This document shows positions 46,311 to 56,326 of a DNA stretch of 64,000 nt, one piece after another (positions within the stretch are counted from its first letter, which is position 1; each line of letters opens with the position of its first letter). Under the pieces are notes generated by a model. The model saw only the letters and a program-made list of their open reading frames with translations. It was not told where the DNA came from and ran no database searches. A program made the position numbers and the translations under genes. This DNA is from Stomoxys calcitrans (taxonomy: Eukaryota; Arthropoda; Insecta; Diptera; Muscidae): positions 42,218,854 to 42,282,853 of the forward strand of contig NC_081554.1 in NCBI RefSeq assembly GCF_963082655.1, in the 5' to 3' direction.

Positions 46311-48374
46311 GACATTTTTTTGCGGTTGTTTTGTGTACGGTTCGTTTGGTTAAACTTTTTTAATAAACCCAAAGCTTTTGAATTCCATCCTAATACGTTA
46401 GTTTTCACTCCACATATTTTTTCATATTTGGAAAAACATTCTGCACAACTTCTTACGGAGACACAACGTCTATCAGCAACAACAATTCTTGAACTTAGTC
46501 ATAAGCTTACGAGATGTTCCTATTTATTCCCCAGATCGATTTAAAACTTGTTTACCTGCCTCTTTCAGTTTTTTTAATTCGTTTGCTTAGGTTTTCCTCT
46601 TCCTTTTTCTTTGCCTTTAACTGCCTTGCAATGTACTATGTGGATTTGCTTTTGTTTTGTCATCTTCTTTTCCTCTCTAGGGTGAACACAGAGGACTTAA
46701 GGCTGCTAGTCGCGTGAACTTCTAAAACGCCCTTTATTCAAAAGCGGCCTAACATACGAATGAGGAAAACTCAGAGCTGATTTATTACAGAAATCTTTCT
46801 AACTAATGTGGATCAGTTCCTGTATTTCAATATGAGATATGTACTTGCCGTATAAAGCGATTGTCCAATTTGAATTTTTGAAGAGCTTGAGGGCAGAATC
46901 AGTTTAAAACATAGCACAGCTTCCTTGCTAACCTTGCAACAGGACTTCTTGATCACCTGAAATGACAACTTTCACTGAAATTTTGCTTGCATAATTTCGG
47001 ACAAACATACCAAACACTAACAGAAACGGTTCAAAACTTATGTAGCTCTTTTTAAAATTGATGTTTGAATTTGAATGAGTTTTGGGTACAATTGTTTTCT
47101 AATTAGCTAGGAATTTTCCGTGTTAAGTTTTGTTGTGACAAGCCTACAGAGCGGGCCAGTAAAGTTTAATTATCCTTGATTTTCTCCGATATTGCTATTG
47201 ATGAATATATTGTTGTATTTCATGGTTTGAAATAAAAATAAAAATAAATTTGCTTAAATTTGTTTGTAGCATTGTTTAAAGACCTGCATTTGCTTGAACG
47301 TACTGAAACAATGATGTTTCAGTACTTTCCAACTTTAATGAATGAACTTATAATTGAATCAAACTTTACGATGTGGATGTGTGATATCTTTGTTATTTTG
47401 TTTTTTTTTTTTATTATTGTGGCTCTTTGCTATTGGATTTCGATTTCTATCAATTTGAAAGAAATTTTTTTAATGCTTTTAATTTTGCCATGAATGCATT
47501 CATTTATTTATTTATTTTTTTGTGTTATTCAGTTGTTCTTGTTTTTGTTTGCTTTTGGGAAAAATACTTAAAGTTTATTGGGTATTAATTAATATTATCT
47601 CATTGTTGTTCTTCTCTTCGTTTATATCTGTTGGGGTTTTTTAGTTAATTTTGTTTTTTTTTTTTTTTTTTTGATAATAATTATTTAACAATCTTAATAT
47701 GTAATCATAAAAATTGTTTTTATAATTAGTTTTAATTAATTACTTTTTGTATATCTCACATTTTTTGGTTATTAAATCTCCATTGGGTCATCATTATTTG
47801 TTGGCGTTATTTAGTGATGGCAATAGTATGGAACTTTTGTGATATATATCAAAGATTGGATATTCAATCAACAATGTGGGAAGTTAATCATTAACTGCTA
47901 ACTAAGGAGTCGAAGTAGTACAGAAAGTTCTGAATCCATCTAAAGATAAAAAGTCCATGTAAGGCGGGTAAACTTCAAAGGGATCCTTGACAAAGCCTCA
48001 GTGGATTCTTCCACGAAATCCATTGCTACCTGTTCACCGACATACAACATACCTGGGCAAGGCTATCCCTATGAGCCAAAAGTCAAATGCCGAGTACAAC
48101 TTGATTTAACGATTGAACCAGTGGATAAGACATTATAAATTCGTTGTTTGAAGAATGTTGAAGTTAAAATGTAAAGTAAATAGTACGACGTCAAAAACTA
48201 GAATAAAAGAAACCCTGTTTTCGTTGACCATCAATCATTTAAAGCAAACAAATGCAGACATCAACAAGATATATGCCTTCATTGTGGCTATAAGTTGGCT
48301 AAAACACCAAAGCACCTGGTAATCAATAAGAAATAAAAATTTCCAATGGTCTTTGGAATATTGATGTTGAAACC
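46311..48374. other. AT-rich intergenic sequence
   Basis: About 2 kb without family modules. T runs at 47401-47412 and 47650-47672. Short frames (46305-46717, 47260-47493) are low-complexity or hydrophobic readings without domains and are not called. Confidence 0.4.
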
Positions 48375-48698
48375 GGTAAGCAAGGGCAAAAGTCGGGCGT
48401 TGCCGACTGTATAATATCCTAAACCTACCCTATAAGTTCAATGTGGGAGTCATATCCAATTCTGAACCAATTTTGATGGACCCCAGGGGATGTTTTGAGA
48501 TGGGTTATTAAACAATCCGTATCAAATGACAACATTATTGCAAATAACCCAAAATCTGACGAACAAATATATGGGAGCTATATCTAAATCTAATCAGTGG
48601 AAGTCGTCGAGGAAAGCGTTGTGCAAAATTTTGGCAAGATTGGTCTATAAATGCGCTTTCAGTGGATCAAGAAATTAAAATCGGGCGATATATATATA
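48375..48698 (+). repeat. Family B repeat, left half (split by a family C insertion)
   Basis: It begins GCAAGGGCAAAAGTCGGGCG (the GGGCGTTGCCGAC hairpin end) and runs to CGGGCGATATATATATA. It resumes at 50297 with TGAGAGCTATATCTAAATC. Confidence 0.78.
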
Positions 48699-48794
48699 CT
48701 AGTCGAACAGTGCCCGCGCCGCTGTGCCTTCTTTAACTCTGATATCTTTTTAAGGTGGGGACACTTTGCGCTGAATGTGGATATCGAATTCGTG

Positions 48795-48883
48795 CCACTG
48801 TAGCCTATGTCCGCCTATGGCAATGAACGCCTGTGTTCGAATCCTGGCAACAACATCGGACAAAATTCAAAGCGATGGTTATT
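48795..48883 (+). repeat. Captured SINE head within family C
   Basis: GTGCCACTGTAGCCTATGTC...GTTCGAATCCTGGCAACAAC: a truncated tRNA-like head at the same position as in the family C copies at 54220-54300 (minus) and 59260-59310. It is followed by the nested complete SINE. Confidence 0.65.
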
Positions 48884-49170
48884 CCACCGTAGCGCAGAGG
48901 TTAGCATGCCCGCCTATGACGCTGAACGCCTGGGCTCGAATCCTGGCGAGACCATCAGAAAAAATTTTCAGCGGTGGTTTTCCCCTCCTAATGCTGGCAA
49001 CATTTGTGAGAAACTCTGCCAAGTAAAACTTCTCTCCAAAGAGGTGTAGCACTGTGGCACACTATAAAAAGGAGGCCCCTTATCATTGAGCTTAAACTTG
49101 AATCGGACTGCACTCATTGATAGGTGAGAAGTTTGCCCCTGTTCCTTAGTGGAATGTTCATGGGCAAAAT
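48884..49170 (+). mobile_element. tRNA-derived SINE, best-preserved copy
   Basis: The head carries a pol III A box TAGCGCAGAGG (48890-48900) and a B box GGCTCGAATCC (48933-48943), 43 bp apart as in tRNA genes. Body: GCGGTGGTTTTCCCCTCCTA, CATTTGTGAGAAACTCTGCC, AACTTCTCTCCAAAGAGGTG, ATAAAAAGGAGGCCCCTTAT, TTGAATCGGACTGCACTCAT. The 3' end is TTAGTGGAATGTTCATGGGC AAA. The tRNA of origin was not identified; the rest of a cloverleaf is not intact. Confidence 0.82.
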
Positions 49171-49194
49171 TTGCAAATTTGCATTTGGTTATTC

Positions 49195-49385
49195 CATCTT
49201 AATGGTGGCGACATTTGCGAGGTACCATGAAATGCATGGTCATGTAAAAAATTTTCCCCAAAGAGGTGTGGCACGCCATTTGGACTCGTTTATAAAAAAG
49301 GTCCCTTGTCTTCGAGCTTAAGCATAAATTCGGAAAGCACGCATTGATGTGTGAGAAGTTTGCCCCTGCTCGGTTTCTGGGCAAA
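49195..49385 (+). repeat. Body and tail of the captured SINE within family C
   Basis: GGTGGCGACATTTGCGAGGT, CATGGTCATGTAAAAAATTT, CCCCAAAGAGGTGTGGCACG, TTATAAAAAAGGTCCCTTGT, TTGCCCCTGCTCGGTTTCTG. It continues 48795-48883 after the nested SINE. Confidence 0.65.
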
Positions 49386-50296
49386 TTTTTACTCTACTCC
49401 CAAATGCCTTTCTTTTGAGTCCTAAATTACCGTATTGGCAAAAATTTCCGGTTTAGGGGGTATTTCGGGGGTGGTCACTTGCCCATTAAAGTAAATATAA
49501 GATACTCTACTTTCAAAAACCTATGAGCCCCTTAAGGGCATGATCGATAGATAAGTTGTGTTTGAAGGTTGGATGAACCCCAGGGTCTTTGTCCCGAAAA
49601 TTAATATCAATTTCCCGAAAATCATAGGGAGGTGTTTTGGGGTGAAGCGGCTCACCAAACACATGGCTCTATATTGCCGTGGTTGATCTATTGATATGTG
49701 TTCCATATTGCTATAGCCGGAAATGAAGTTCAGTTTAGTGTGGTGACCCCCCAAACACTTGGCTCCAAAATTGGATGCCAAATTGGGTTTTTACACTCAA
49801 AAACCTACCTAATCTATGAAAATTTAAAAAAACCCGGTTCAGCCGTTTTTGATTCTACGGAACAAAAAACCCAACCGAGTCTCATATTTTTGAGGGGTGA
49901 GGTGACCCCCAATACTTCGATCTGATTTTGTATGCCAGTTTCGTAATCTACTCCGGAATACCATGTTGATATGGATGTTCAATTTGTCTGCTTTTAGAAG
50001 TTTTGGGGTTAGAGCGACTTTAAGGGTGTATTGGGGTTGGGGCGGCCCCCCAGCTAATTGGACCTAATTTTTAATATGAAATTTATACTCTACTCCTTTT
50101 ACCTTTCACTTGAGTCCTATATTGTACTTTTGAGGTAAGGGGGAAGGTCCGCCCCCCCTCCGATAACAAAAAATTATATAGCCTATGTTGCCTTCTAGAC
50201 CAACCTACATAATCTGTGAAAATTTCAAGGTAATCGGTTCAGCCGTTTTTGAATCTATACGGAACAAACAAACACAAATTCATTTTTATATATAAG

Positions 50297-50750
50297 ATGA
50301 GAGCTATATCTAAATCTTAAACGATTTCTATGAAATACACCAGCAATGCCGAGAGTCAAGAGAAAACCCTTCCTGCTAAATTTCGAGAGAATAGGTTAAC
50401 TAATGAAAATTTTAATGCCTTATTACTGCAAATCGGACGAAGATATATATGGGAGCTATATCGAAATCTGAACCGATTTTTTTCCAATTTCAATGGGCTT
50501 CGTCTCTAGGCTGAAAAACTTGCCTGTACCAAATTTTGACGCGATCAGATGAAAACTGCAACCTGTACTTTATACACAAATTATCATGGACAGACGGACA
50601 GACAGACGGACATAGCTAAATGGAATCAGAAAGTTATTCTAAGTCGATCGGTATTCTTATCAATTGGTCTATCGCTCTTCCTTCTGGATGTTACAAACAA
50701 ATTCACTAAATTATAATACCCTGTACCACAGTAGTGGGGTATAAATAGGT
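50297..50750 (+). repeat. Family B repeat, right half
   Basis: TGAGAGCTATATCTAAATC, modules, GGACAGACGGACAGACAGAC, then the terminus GTATTCTTATCAATTGGTCT ... ATACCCTGTACCACAGTAGT GGGGTATAAAT. Confidence 0.8.
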
Positions 50751-50754
50751 ACAA

Positions 50755-51180
50755 TGTTCTTAAATAGTCATATCTTTCTCCTGAAGGCTTCTTTCAATGC
50801 TTCTCCATCTGAAAACAGTAGATAATGTTTGCTGTTTTAGCAAAAATTCACTGCTATCCTATCCCTGAGTGTGTTTGTGTTTGTTGAGCATAATTGCCAT
50901 TGAATAGTCATATCTTTCTCCTGAAGGCTTCTTTCAATGATTCACCATCTGAACACAGTAGTTAATGTTTGCTGTTTTAGCAAAAATTTGCTACTATCCC
51001 ATTCTCAGCAGATTTGTTGATTTAACTAACAGCTTTCTCTGAGTGTGTATGTTTTTGTTGAGCATAATTGTGTCTACAATAGGAGAGAATGCTCTCTACA
51101 TGTTCGCCAAATGAGGAACCAAATTTTTCCGTGTGTATATGTTAGTTAAAAACAAAAAAAATATATATGTACCTGGTCGT
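50755..51180 (+). repeat. Two direct repeats of about 145 bp
   Basis: AGTCATATCTTTCTCCTGAA GGCTTCTTTCAATG starts at about 50767 and again at about 50908, with TTTGCTGTTTTAGCAAAAAT and GAGTGTGT...GTTGAGCATAATT in both. A third partial relative lies inside the element at 51181-51628. Confidence 0.7.
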
Positions 51181-51628
51181 ACACCCAGAAAAATTAGTCT
51201 GCTGATATCAGCAAACATTGTCTGCTGATATAAAATTACAAATATTGAACTTCTAAATAAATCAATTTAAAATTTTTGAAATTCTAAACAACAATTGAAA
51301 CATTTGTCTGATATTAATCAAAAAAATTGGACAATTCTGCAAGCATGAATGTAAGAGTAGTGGTTTTTTGTCTGCTATTATCTCAATTCGATCAAACACT
51401 AGCAAATTGTCAAAATTGGTAAAAATTAAACTTTATATGCTTGTAAAATTTAAAGATAAGCTGAAATAGAAAACTTTTTGCGCTTTTTGTAACTTTCCAA
51501 TTTTTAGAAAATAGCAGAAAATGTTTGCTGTTTTAGCAAAAACTTACTGCTGTTCCATTTTCAGTGGACTTTCTGCTGTAACAGTAAAAATTTTTGTTGT
51601 TTTTTACTAACAAATTTCTCTGAGTGTA
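51181..51628. mobile_element. Probable MITE with imperfect terminal inverted repeats
   Basis: The left end ACACCCAGAAAAATTAGTCT and right end TAACAAATTTCTCTGAGTGT are imperfect inverted repeats. The interior has CTGCTGATATCAGCAAAC palindromes and a TTTGCTGTTTTAGCAAAAAC block shared with the adjacent direct repeats. No coding region. Confidence 0.5.
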
Positions 51629-51635
51629 ATGACAT

Positions 51636-51960
51636 TTAAAATTCCGTCCAACGCTGTTTTAGCGAGTAGCTATCTGTTTGTCTGTCGAAATCATGCAAAC
51701 TTTTTGTTTTCGGATTTGACTTCTTTGGTTCCTAGAGGGGGGAAATTGTCCATAATTACTTCCCATAAGTGTTAGTCGGTTGGGATTGTAAATGGGCCAT
51801 ATAAGTTCATGTTTTGAAATAGTTGTCTTATGAACCGATCTCGAGTTGACTTTTTAAGCCTCTAGGAAGGCAATTCTGATCCGATTAACCTGTAATTCCA
51901 ACAACTGTACCAACATGCCTTATAAACGTGTCTTCAGATTTCACTTCTTCCTCTAGCCTC
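51636..51960 (+). repeat. Family D fragment
   Basis: TCTGTTTGTCTGTCGAAATC, AGTGTTAGTCGGTTGGGATT GTAAATGGGCC, ATGAACCGATCTCGAG; diverged and short. Confidence 0.6.
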
Positions 51961-52400
51961 TAGACAACAGCCATGATAAGTACGGCTCATATCGCCCAAT
52001 AGCTTTAAAGGGCTTCTATTTATGTGAGAAGAAAATGACCTACCCATGCGATCCATGCTGGAAGATTCGGCCCGGTCGAACTTAACGCGCTTCTTTGAGG
52101 ATTTGTCTGAATTAGCGAATATTAGCATTCGCAAGATTTTAAGCTTTTTAATGCAACCGTGTCTGTTCATCAGTAGGAACCAGAAAGAATCTTCTGTCTC
52201 TTGTTCCCCATATCATAATGGAATAAAATGTTTAATCAAACCTTCAATCAGGGCAAGAAACTTAGCAAATACGAGCTATCTCTAGAATTTCTAGCATAAA
52301 GAATGGCAGACTAAAAGGAAAAACATTTTTCCTTTCCAGTGGTACGGGTTTCATGCTTTTTGGACATGATAAGGTAAGCAGAGGATATCCCCTTAAACCA
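51961..52400 (+). repeat. Duplicated LINE-tail-like segment, copy 1
   Basis: Contains GAATTAGCGAATATTAGCAT TCGCAAGATTTTAAGC, TGTCTGTTCATCAGTAGGAA, CTTGTTCCCCATATCATAAT GGAAT and TTTTTCCTTTCCAGTGG. The encoded LSELANISIRKILSFL resembles the end of jockey-like LINEs (compare 38540-38600). Copy 2 follows at 52480-53250. Confidence 0.55.
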
Positions 52401-52479
52401 TGGCGCCAGTCTTAGGGCATTGCATGTAGTTCAACCGGGTGATCGCAAGCGTAGGAAGGCCTCTGGGGGGTATACTAAG

Positions 52480-53250
52480 CCCCCCCTTGAAAGTTTTAGC
52501 ATTCGCGAGATGTTAGGATTTTTAATGAAATCTTGTCTGTTCATCAGCAGAAACTACAAGGAATCTCCATTCTCTTGTTGGTGGATATCTATCACCTTGT
52601 GTGTAGATATCCACCGCCCAGAAGCCTTAAGGTAAAACTACCTGGTCTAGAGCGTGAGGTTCAGCGCTACAAGATTAAGCGGCATATCAAGCAGATCTAG
52701 ACAACATTCATGCAGACACGGTAGCAGATGCGGTAAATGGCTGCCGGGTGAATGTATTCCTTAGAGAACGACCGCCTCCCATTTGCATTTGAAGAAATTG
52801 ACCTCCCACGGCAAACCAGAGTGGTTCTGGCTCAATAACGTTCCGGCAGATGCAGCCGCCTCAACTACGTGCACAATGTATGTCCCGATTGTAACCAGGG
52901 ACCGAACGATACACGTTTAGCTGCCTAGTCAAACCCACTCGACTCAGACTCAGACCCAGACCCAGTTCCCTGTGGACGCACCCCAGCTTAGTTGCAGAGT
53001 TCCTGGGTCTTGACACTCAACCGAATCAAGCAGACGAGAGATAGAACAAACTGCTACAACAACAACAACATTCTCTTGTTCCACATATCACAATGGAATA
53101 AAATGTCTAATTAAGTCTAAGTCTAAGAAACTTGGCAAGTGCAAGTTTTTTTCGGAACTTTTGCCATTAAAAGAATGACAGACAAATAGGACGAAAACTT
53201 TTTCCTTTCCAGTGGAACCGGGTTTCCTGCTTATTGGATTGCAAAATTAG
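52480..53250 (+). repeat. Duplicated LINE-tail-like segment, copy 2, interrupted
   Basis: AGCATTCGCGAGATGTTAGG, TGTCTGTTCATCAGCAGAAA, then interrupted after CATTCTCTTGTT. It resumes at 53071 with CATTCTCTTGTTCCACATAT CACAATGGAAT and TTTTTCCTTTCCAGTGG. Confidence 0.65.
52580..53071 (+). mobile_element. 5'-truncated LINE tail with target-site duplication
   Basis: An insert of about 491 bp flanked by ATTCTCTTGTT (52569-52579 and 53072-53082, 11-12 bp). It encodes in broken frames EEIDLPRQTRVVLAQ and VCPDCNQGPNDTR, the cysteine-bearing C-terminus typical of insect LINEs. It ends in a CTACAACAACAACAAC tail. The stop after VLAQ and a missing segment before CPDC show it is inactive. Confidence 0.8.
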
Positions 53251-53358
53251 CCTCCATTCCACAAGTAAAAAACAAAAATAGTTCATAAACCATAAACAGA
53301 ATTTTCGGCAGGTAAAATCCTTGTAAAAAACATTAAGGCTTCGTTTATGATAAAATTA

Positions 53359-53533
53359 TTGGTTGCCCAAAAAGTAATTGCGGATTTTTTAAAGGAAAGT
53401 AAATGCATTTTTAACAAAACTTAGAATGAACTTTAATCAAATATACTTTTTTTTACACTTTTTTCTAAAGCAAGCAAAAGTAACAGTTGATAACTGACAG
53501 AAGAAATCCGCAATTACTTTTTGGGCAACCCAA
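53359..53533. mobile_element. Mariner-type MITE, copy 5 (internally deleted)
   Basis: 175 bp, ends TTGGTTGCCCAAAAAGTAAT and TACTTTTTGGGCAACCCAA, TA on both sides. It lacks about 60 bp (the GAATGCAATTACAGAGTCAC to ACGCCGACTATATG part) just before the right terminal repeat. Confidence 0.88.
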
Positions 53534-53815
53534 TACAACAAGCCAAATTGTAACAACTACGGGTCTATAAGTGTGAATCGGATGATGTTTGTATATATGC
53601 ACATTGTACAAACATTGTTTTTGAGAAGATCGTTGACACAGACTCTAAAAGTGTCTTTGTCAACGGAAATAGGTGTTGTTTGTGTTCATTGAAACACATG
53701 CCAAACAATGTATGTGTCAAAAAACTTTCCTGATGTGTTTTTGTGTGCGTGTGCCCAACGCCATTTGTCTGTTGCTCTAATGGCTTTTGTTATTGAACAT
53801 ACGAACATGTTTCAG
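53534..53815. other. Non-repetitive spacer
   Basis: No recognised feature. Several short CAAACATTGTTT/GTCAACGG near-repeats only. Confidence 0.35.
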
Positions 53816-54385
53816 TAAAAAATGCCGTTGGCCGCTTCAGCCCCAAAACACCCTCTAAATGGCTAATATTTATCGGCCATGGCAATATGGGGCTCAAATT
53901 AAAGGCATTGCCAAATCCCAGTCCAGCACGAATTTGATAGCCATATTTGAGTCGAAATGTCTGAGTTGCCATACCTCCTCTAATGAGAACATTACCCTAA
54001 GGAAGAACATTACCACCAGGAACCGAGAAGGGACAAATTCTCACACATCAATGAGTACTTTCCGATTCAAGTTTCAACTCAATGATAAGGGGTCTTTTTT
54101 ATAGCCGAGTCCAAATGGCGTCCCTCAGTGCGTTATCTCTTTGGGGAAGATTTTTTAAATGACCATGCATGGCATTGTTTTTCGCAAATGTCGTCAACAT
54201 TAAGAGGGGATTAACACCGCTTTGTTTGATGTTCTCGCCAGGATTCGAACGCATTCAGCGTCATAGGCTACAATGGCTCGAATTCGATATCCGCATTCAG
54301 GGCAAAGAGTCTCCATCCTAAAAAGATATTAGAGAGTTAAAGAAGGAGCAGTGGAGCGGGCTCGGTTCGGCTAGTTATAAATATA
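53816..54385 (-). repeat. Family C element with captured SINE
   Basis: Reverse orientation: the 5' end is at 54375-54385 (CTAGCCGAACCGAGCCCGCT on the minus strand), the captured SINE at about 54015-54300, then C modules with TTGCCATACCTCCTCTAATG and the GGCCATGGCAATATGGGGCT module. Both C/SINE joints are the same as in 59158-62245. Confidence 0.75.
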
Positions 54386-56326
54386 TTTTGAATGGTTCTT
54401 AAAGATCTAAAAATCCAACCTTGACCTCAAGGGAGAACCTTATGCGAAGTCTTATCATTCCAGATTGTTGTTTGATCCCATGATAACCCCCTTTTTGGGT
54501 ATTCAGCAGCTTTTGTGGAAATTTCTACTCACCCTAACGCCATCAAATAATGATTTGTGATAACTGAAAGAATGCAAAAGTTTAGGATTCTTTGCAGAGT
54601 ATTAAAATGATTAAATAATTTAATTTAATTTTGTTCATTATGTTGGTTTTCATTAAACATACTTCCTTTTTTACTTTCAATTGTTTATGTGTTTGTTTTC
54701 ATTGTTTTAAATCAATACACTAAAGTTGGTTGTGTTTTTTTTTATTGAAAATGCTAAGGGGATTATTTTTTTTTTAATTATTAACTCATCTCAATAGATT
54801 TATTTATTTATTTTTTTTTTCAATATGTTCAGTAATTGCTATTGTTGTTGCCGTGGCTTATTTTAATTTATATGATTACATAATATTTATATTTATTTAA
54901 AATTATATATACAATATGTATTATTTTCAAGGGAGCTAGTGTTTGGGGGCGGGGTTTGGGAGTTTGGTAAAGGGAAATTTCTGGTGTGGGTTTTGGGTTG
55001 TGATTTATTATTTTTTTTTTTAATAATTTTTTGTTTTAACCTAAAGCTAACTTAAGTAGTAATTTCAATAATTTTGTTTAACTAAGTTTTTATTTTATTT
55101 TTTTTTTAAATTTAAATTATATTTAATTTTCATTAAATTTCCGTTTTTTTTCCTCATACTTTGTGTTAACTAAAAAACTGCACGTCTTTTGTTGGGGGGG
55201 GGGGGTTAAGTTTTTATTTTTTAGATTTTCAATTAAATTTAAATTCAATGGGTCTTTATGTTTAGAATATTTTACATTTTTTATATATATACGTGTGTGT
55301 GTGTTTAGTGTTTTATTTGTTTTTTTTGGTTAAATTTCTTTTGAAGTTTTTTTGTTGTTGTTCTTGTTGCTTTTTATATTAAACTTCCTTTTCGCTAAAT
55401 TGTGTTAAAACTACTAATTGTGTGTGTTTTTTGTTTAAAGTTTTTTTTTTAATTTTTATTTATTCACCTAAATGTTTTAGAGTTTCTTTTGTTGTTTGGT
55501 TTTAATTTGAAATTGCTAACTTTTTGCTGTTGTTGTTGTTCGATTTCTTTTAGAATTACTGGGTCTTGCGGTCATCCTTCTTAGTTCTGTTGGGTTATTT
55601 ATTTTCTTTACTAAAGAAATAATTCGTGGAAGAGTTTCACTTTGAATTGTTTTTTTTTTTTTCTTTGTTTGTTTGGTTTTAATCTCCATTTGCTTGGGGG
55701 TATCGTTTGTTTATGTACTAGTTTTACTAACATTATTTTTTGAGTGTATTGCATGTTTTTTTCTCATTTTTTTATAGTTGTAATAATTGAAAAATCAGTG
55801 CTCTTTAAAGTTGTTTTTCTTATTATTGAGGTTTGGTTTTCTTTGCGTAGTATGCATGAGAAATGATGTTGTTGAGAATTTTGATTGTATTTGTGAGTGA
55901 GCAAGCGCGTATGGATGTATGGGCATGACCTTGAATTCCTATGTATGCAAGTGATGGTGGTGGTGGTGAATTTCTAAAGATGGTGAAAAATGAGCAAATC
56001 CTTGGTAACCTCTACTTCTTCTACTGAATTATGATGAGATCATTGTTATAACGCCTATATATGTGTGTGTGTGTGAGTGCGAGTGATGTAAGTCGATGTA
56101 GTTGTAAGACAGCATGTATATAAAGAAACCTCGGAAATGTTGAAGAATTTGTGTGCAAATTGGCCATTTACTCTCTCTCTCTCTCTCTCACTTCTACAGC
56201 AGAAGCATTAAATCACTGGAAACTGAAACCTGTTTTTTTTTGCTGTCCCTTATTCTCTGTTGTAGCCGCTTAGCATCACAATTCCCACCATGGCCTGGGC
56301 CAGCGATAACGCCTTAGGGGCCTTTG
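54386..56326 (-). other. AT-rich 3' flank / probable 3' UTR of tutl
   Basis: About 1.9 kb downstream of the stop codon of the minus-strand gene. It is T-rich on plus (A-rich in the transcript), with no transposon modules from about 54600. Several TTTATT strings (AATAAA on the minus strand) are available as poly(A) signals; none can be preferred. Microsatellites: GT at about 55290-55303, (CT)9 at 56171-56189. Confidence 0.5.
56171..56189. repeat. CT microsatellite
   Basis: Nine CT units in the probable 3' UTR, preceding TCACTTCTACAGCAG. Confidence 0.85.

Larger units (their letters stand above)
48699..50296 (+). repeat. Family C element inserted in family B, carrying SINEs
   Basis: 5' end CTAGTCGAACAGTGCCCGCG. 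Then GGGGACACTTTGCGCTGAAT and a SINE-derived section with a second complete SINE nested in it (48884-49170). C modules follow (CTTTCTTTTGAGTCC; GGGTATTTCGGGGGTGG). The 3' end is AATCGGTTCAGCCGTTTTTG...GGAACAAACAAACACAAATT, CATTTTTATATATAAG. Uninterrupted family B at about 36480-36510 (GGGCTATATATATGAGAGCT) serves as the empty-site reference. Confidence 0.8.

Noticed and set aside
48890..48960. A functional tRNA gene
   Set aside because: A and B boxes are good, but arms do not pair as a cloverleaf and the sequence continues into a repeated SINE body.
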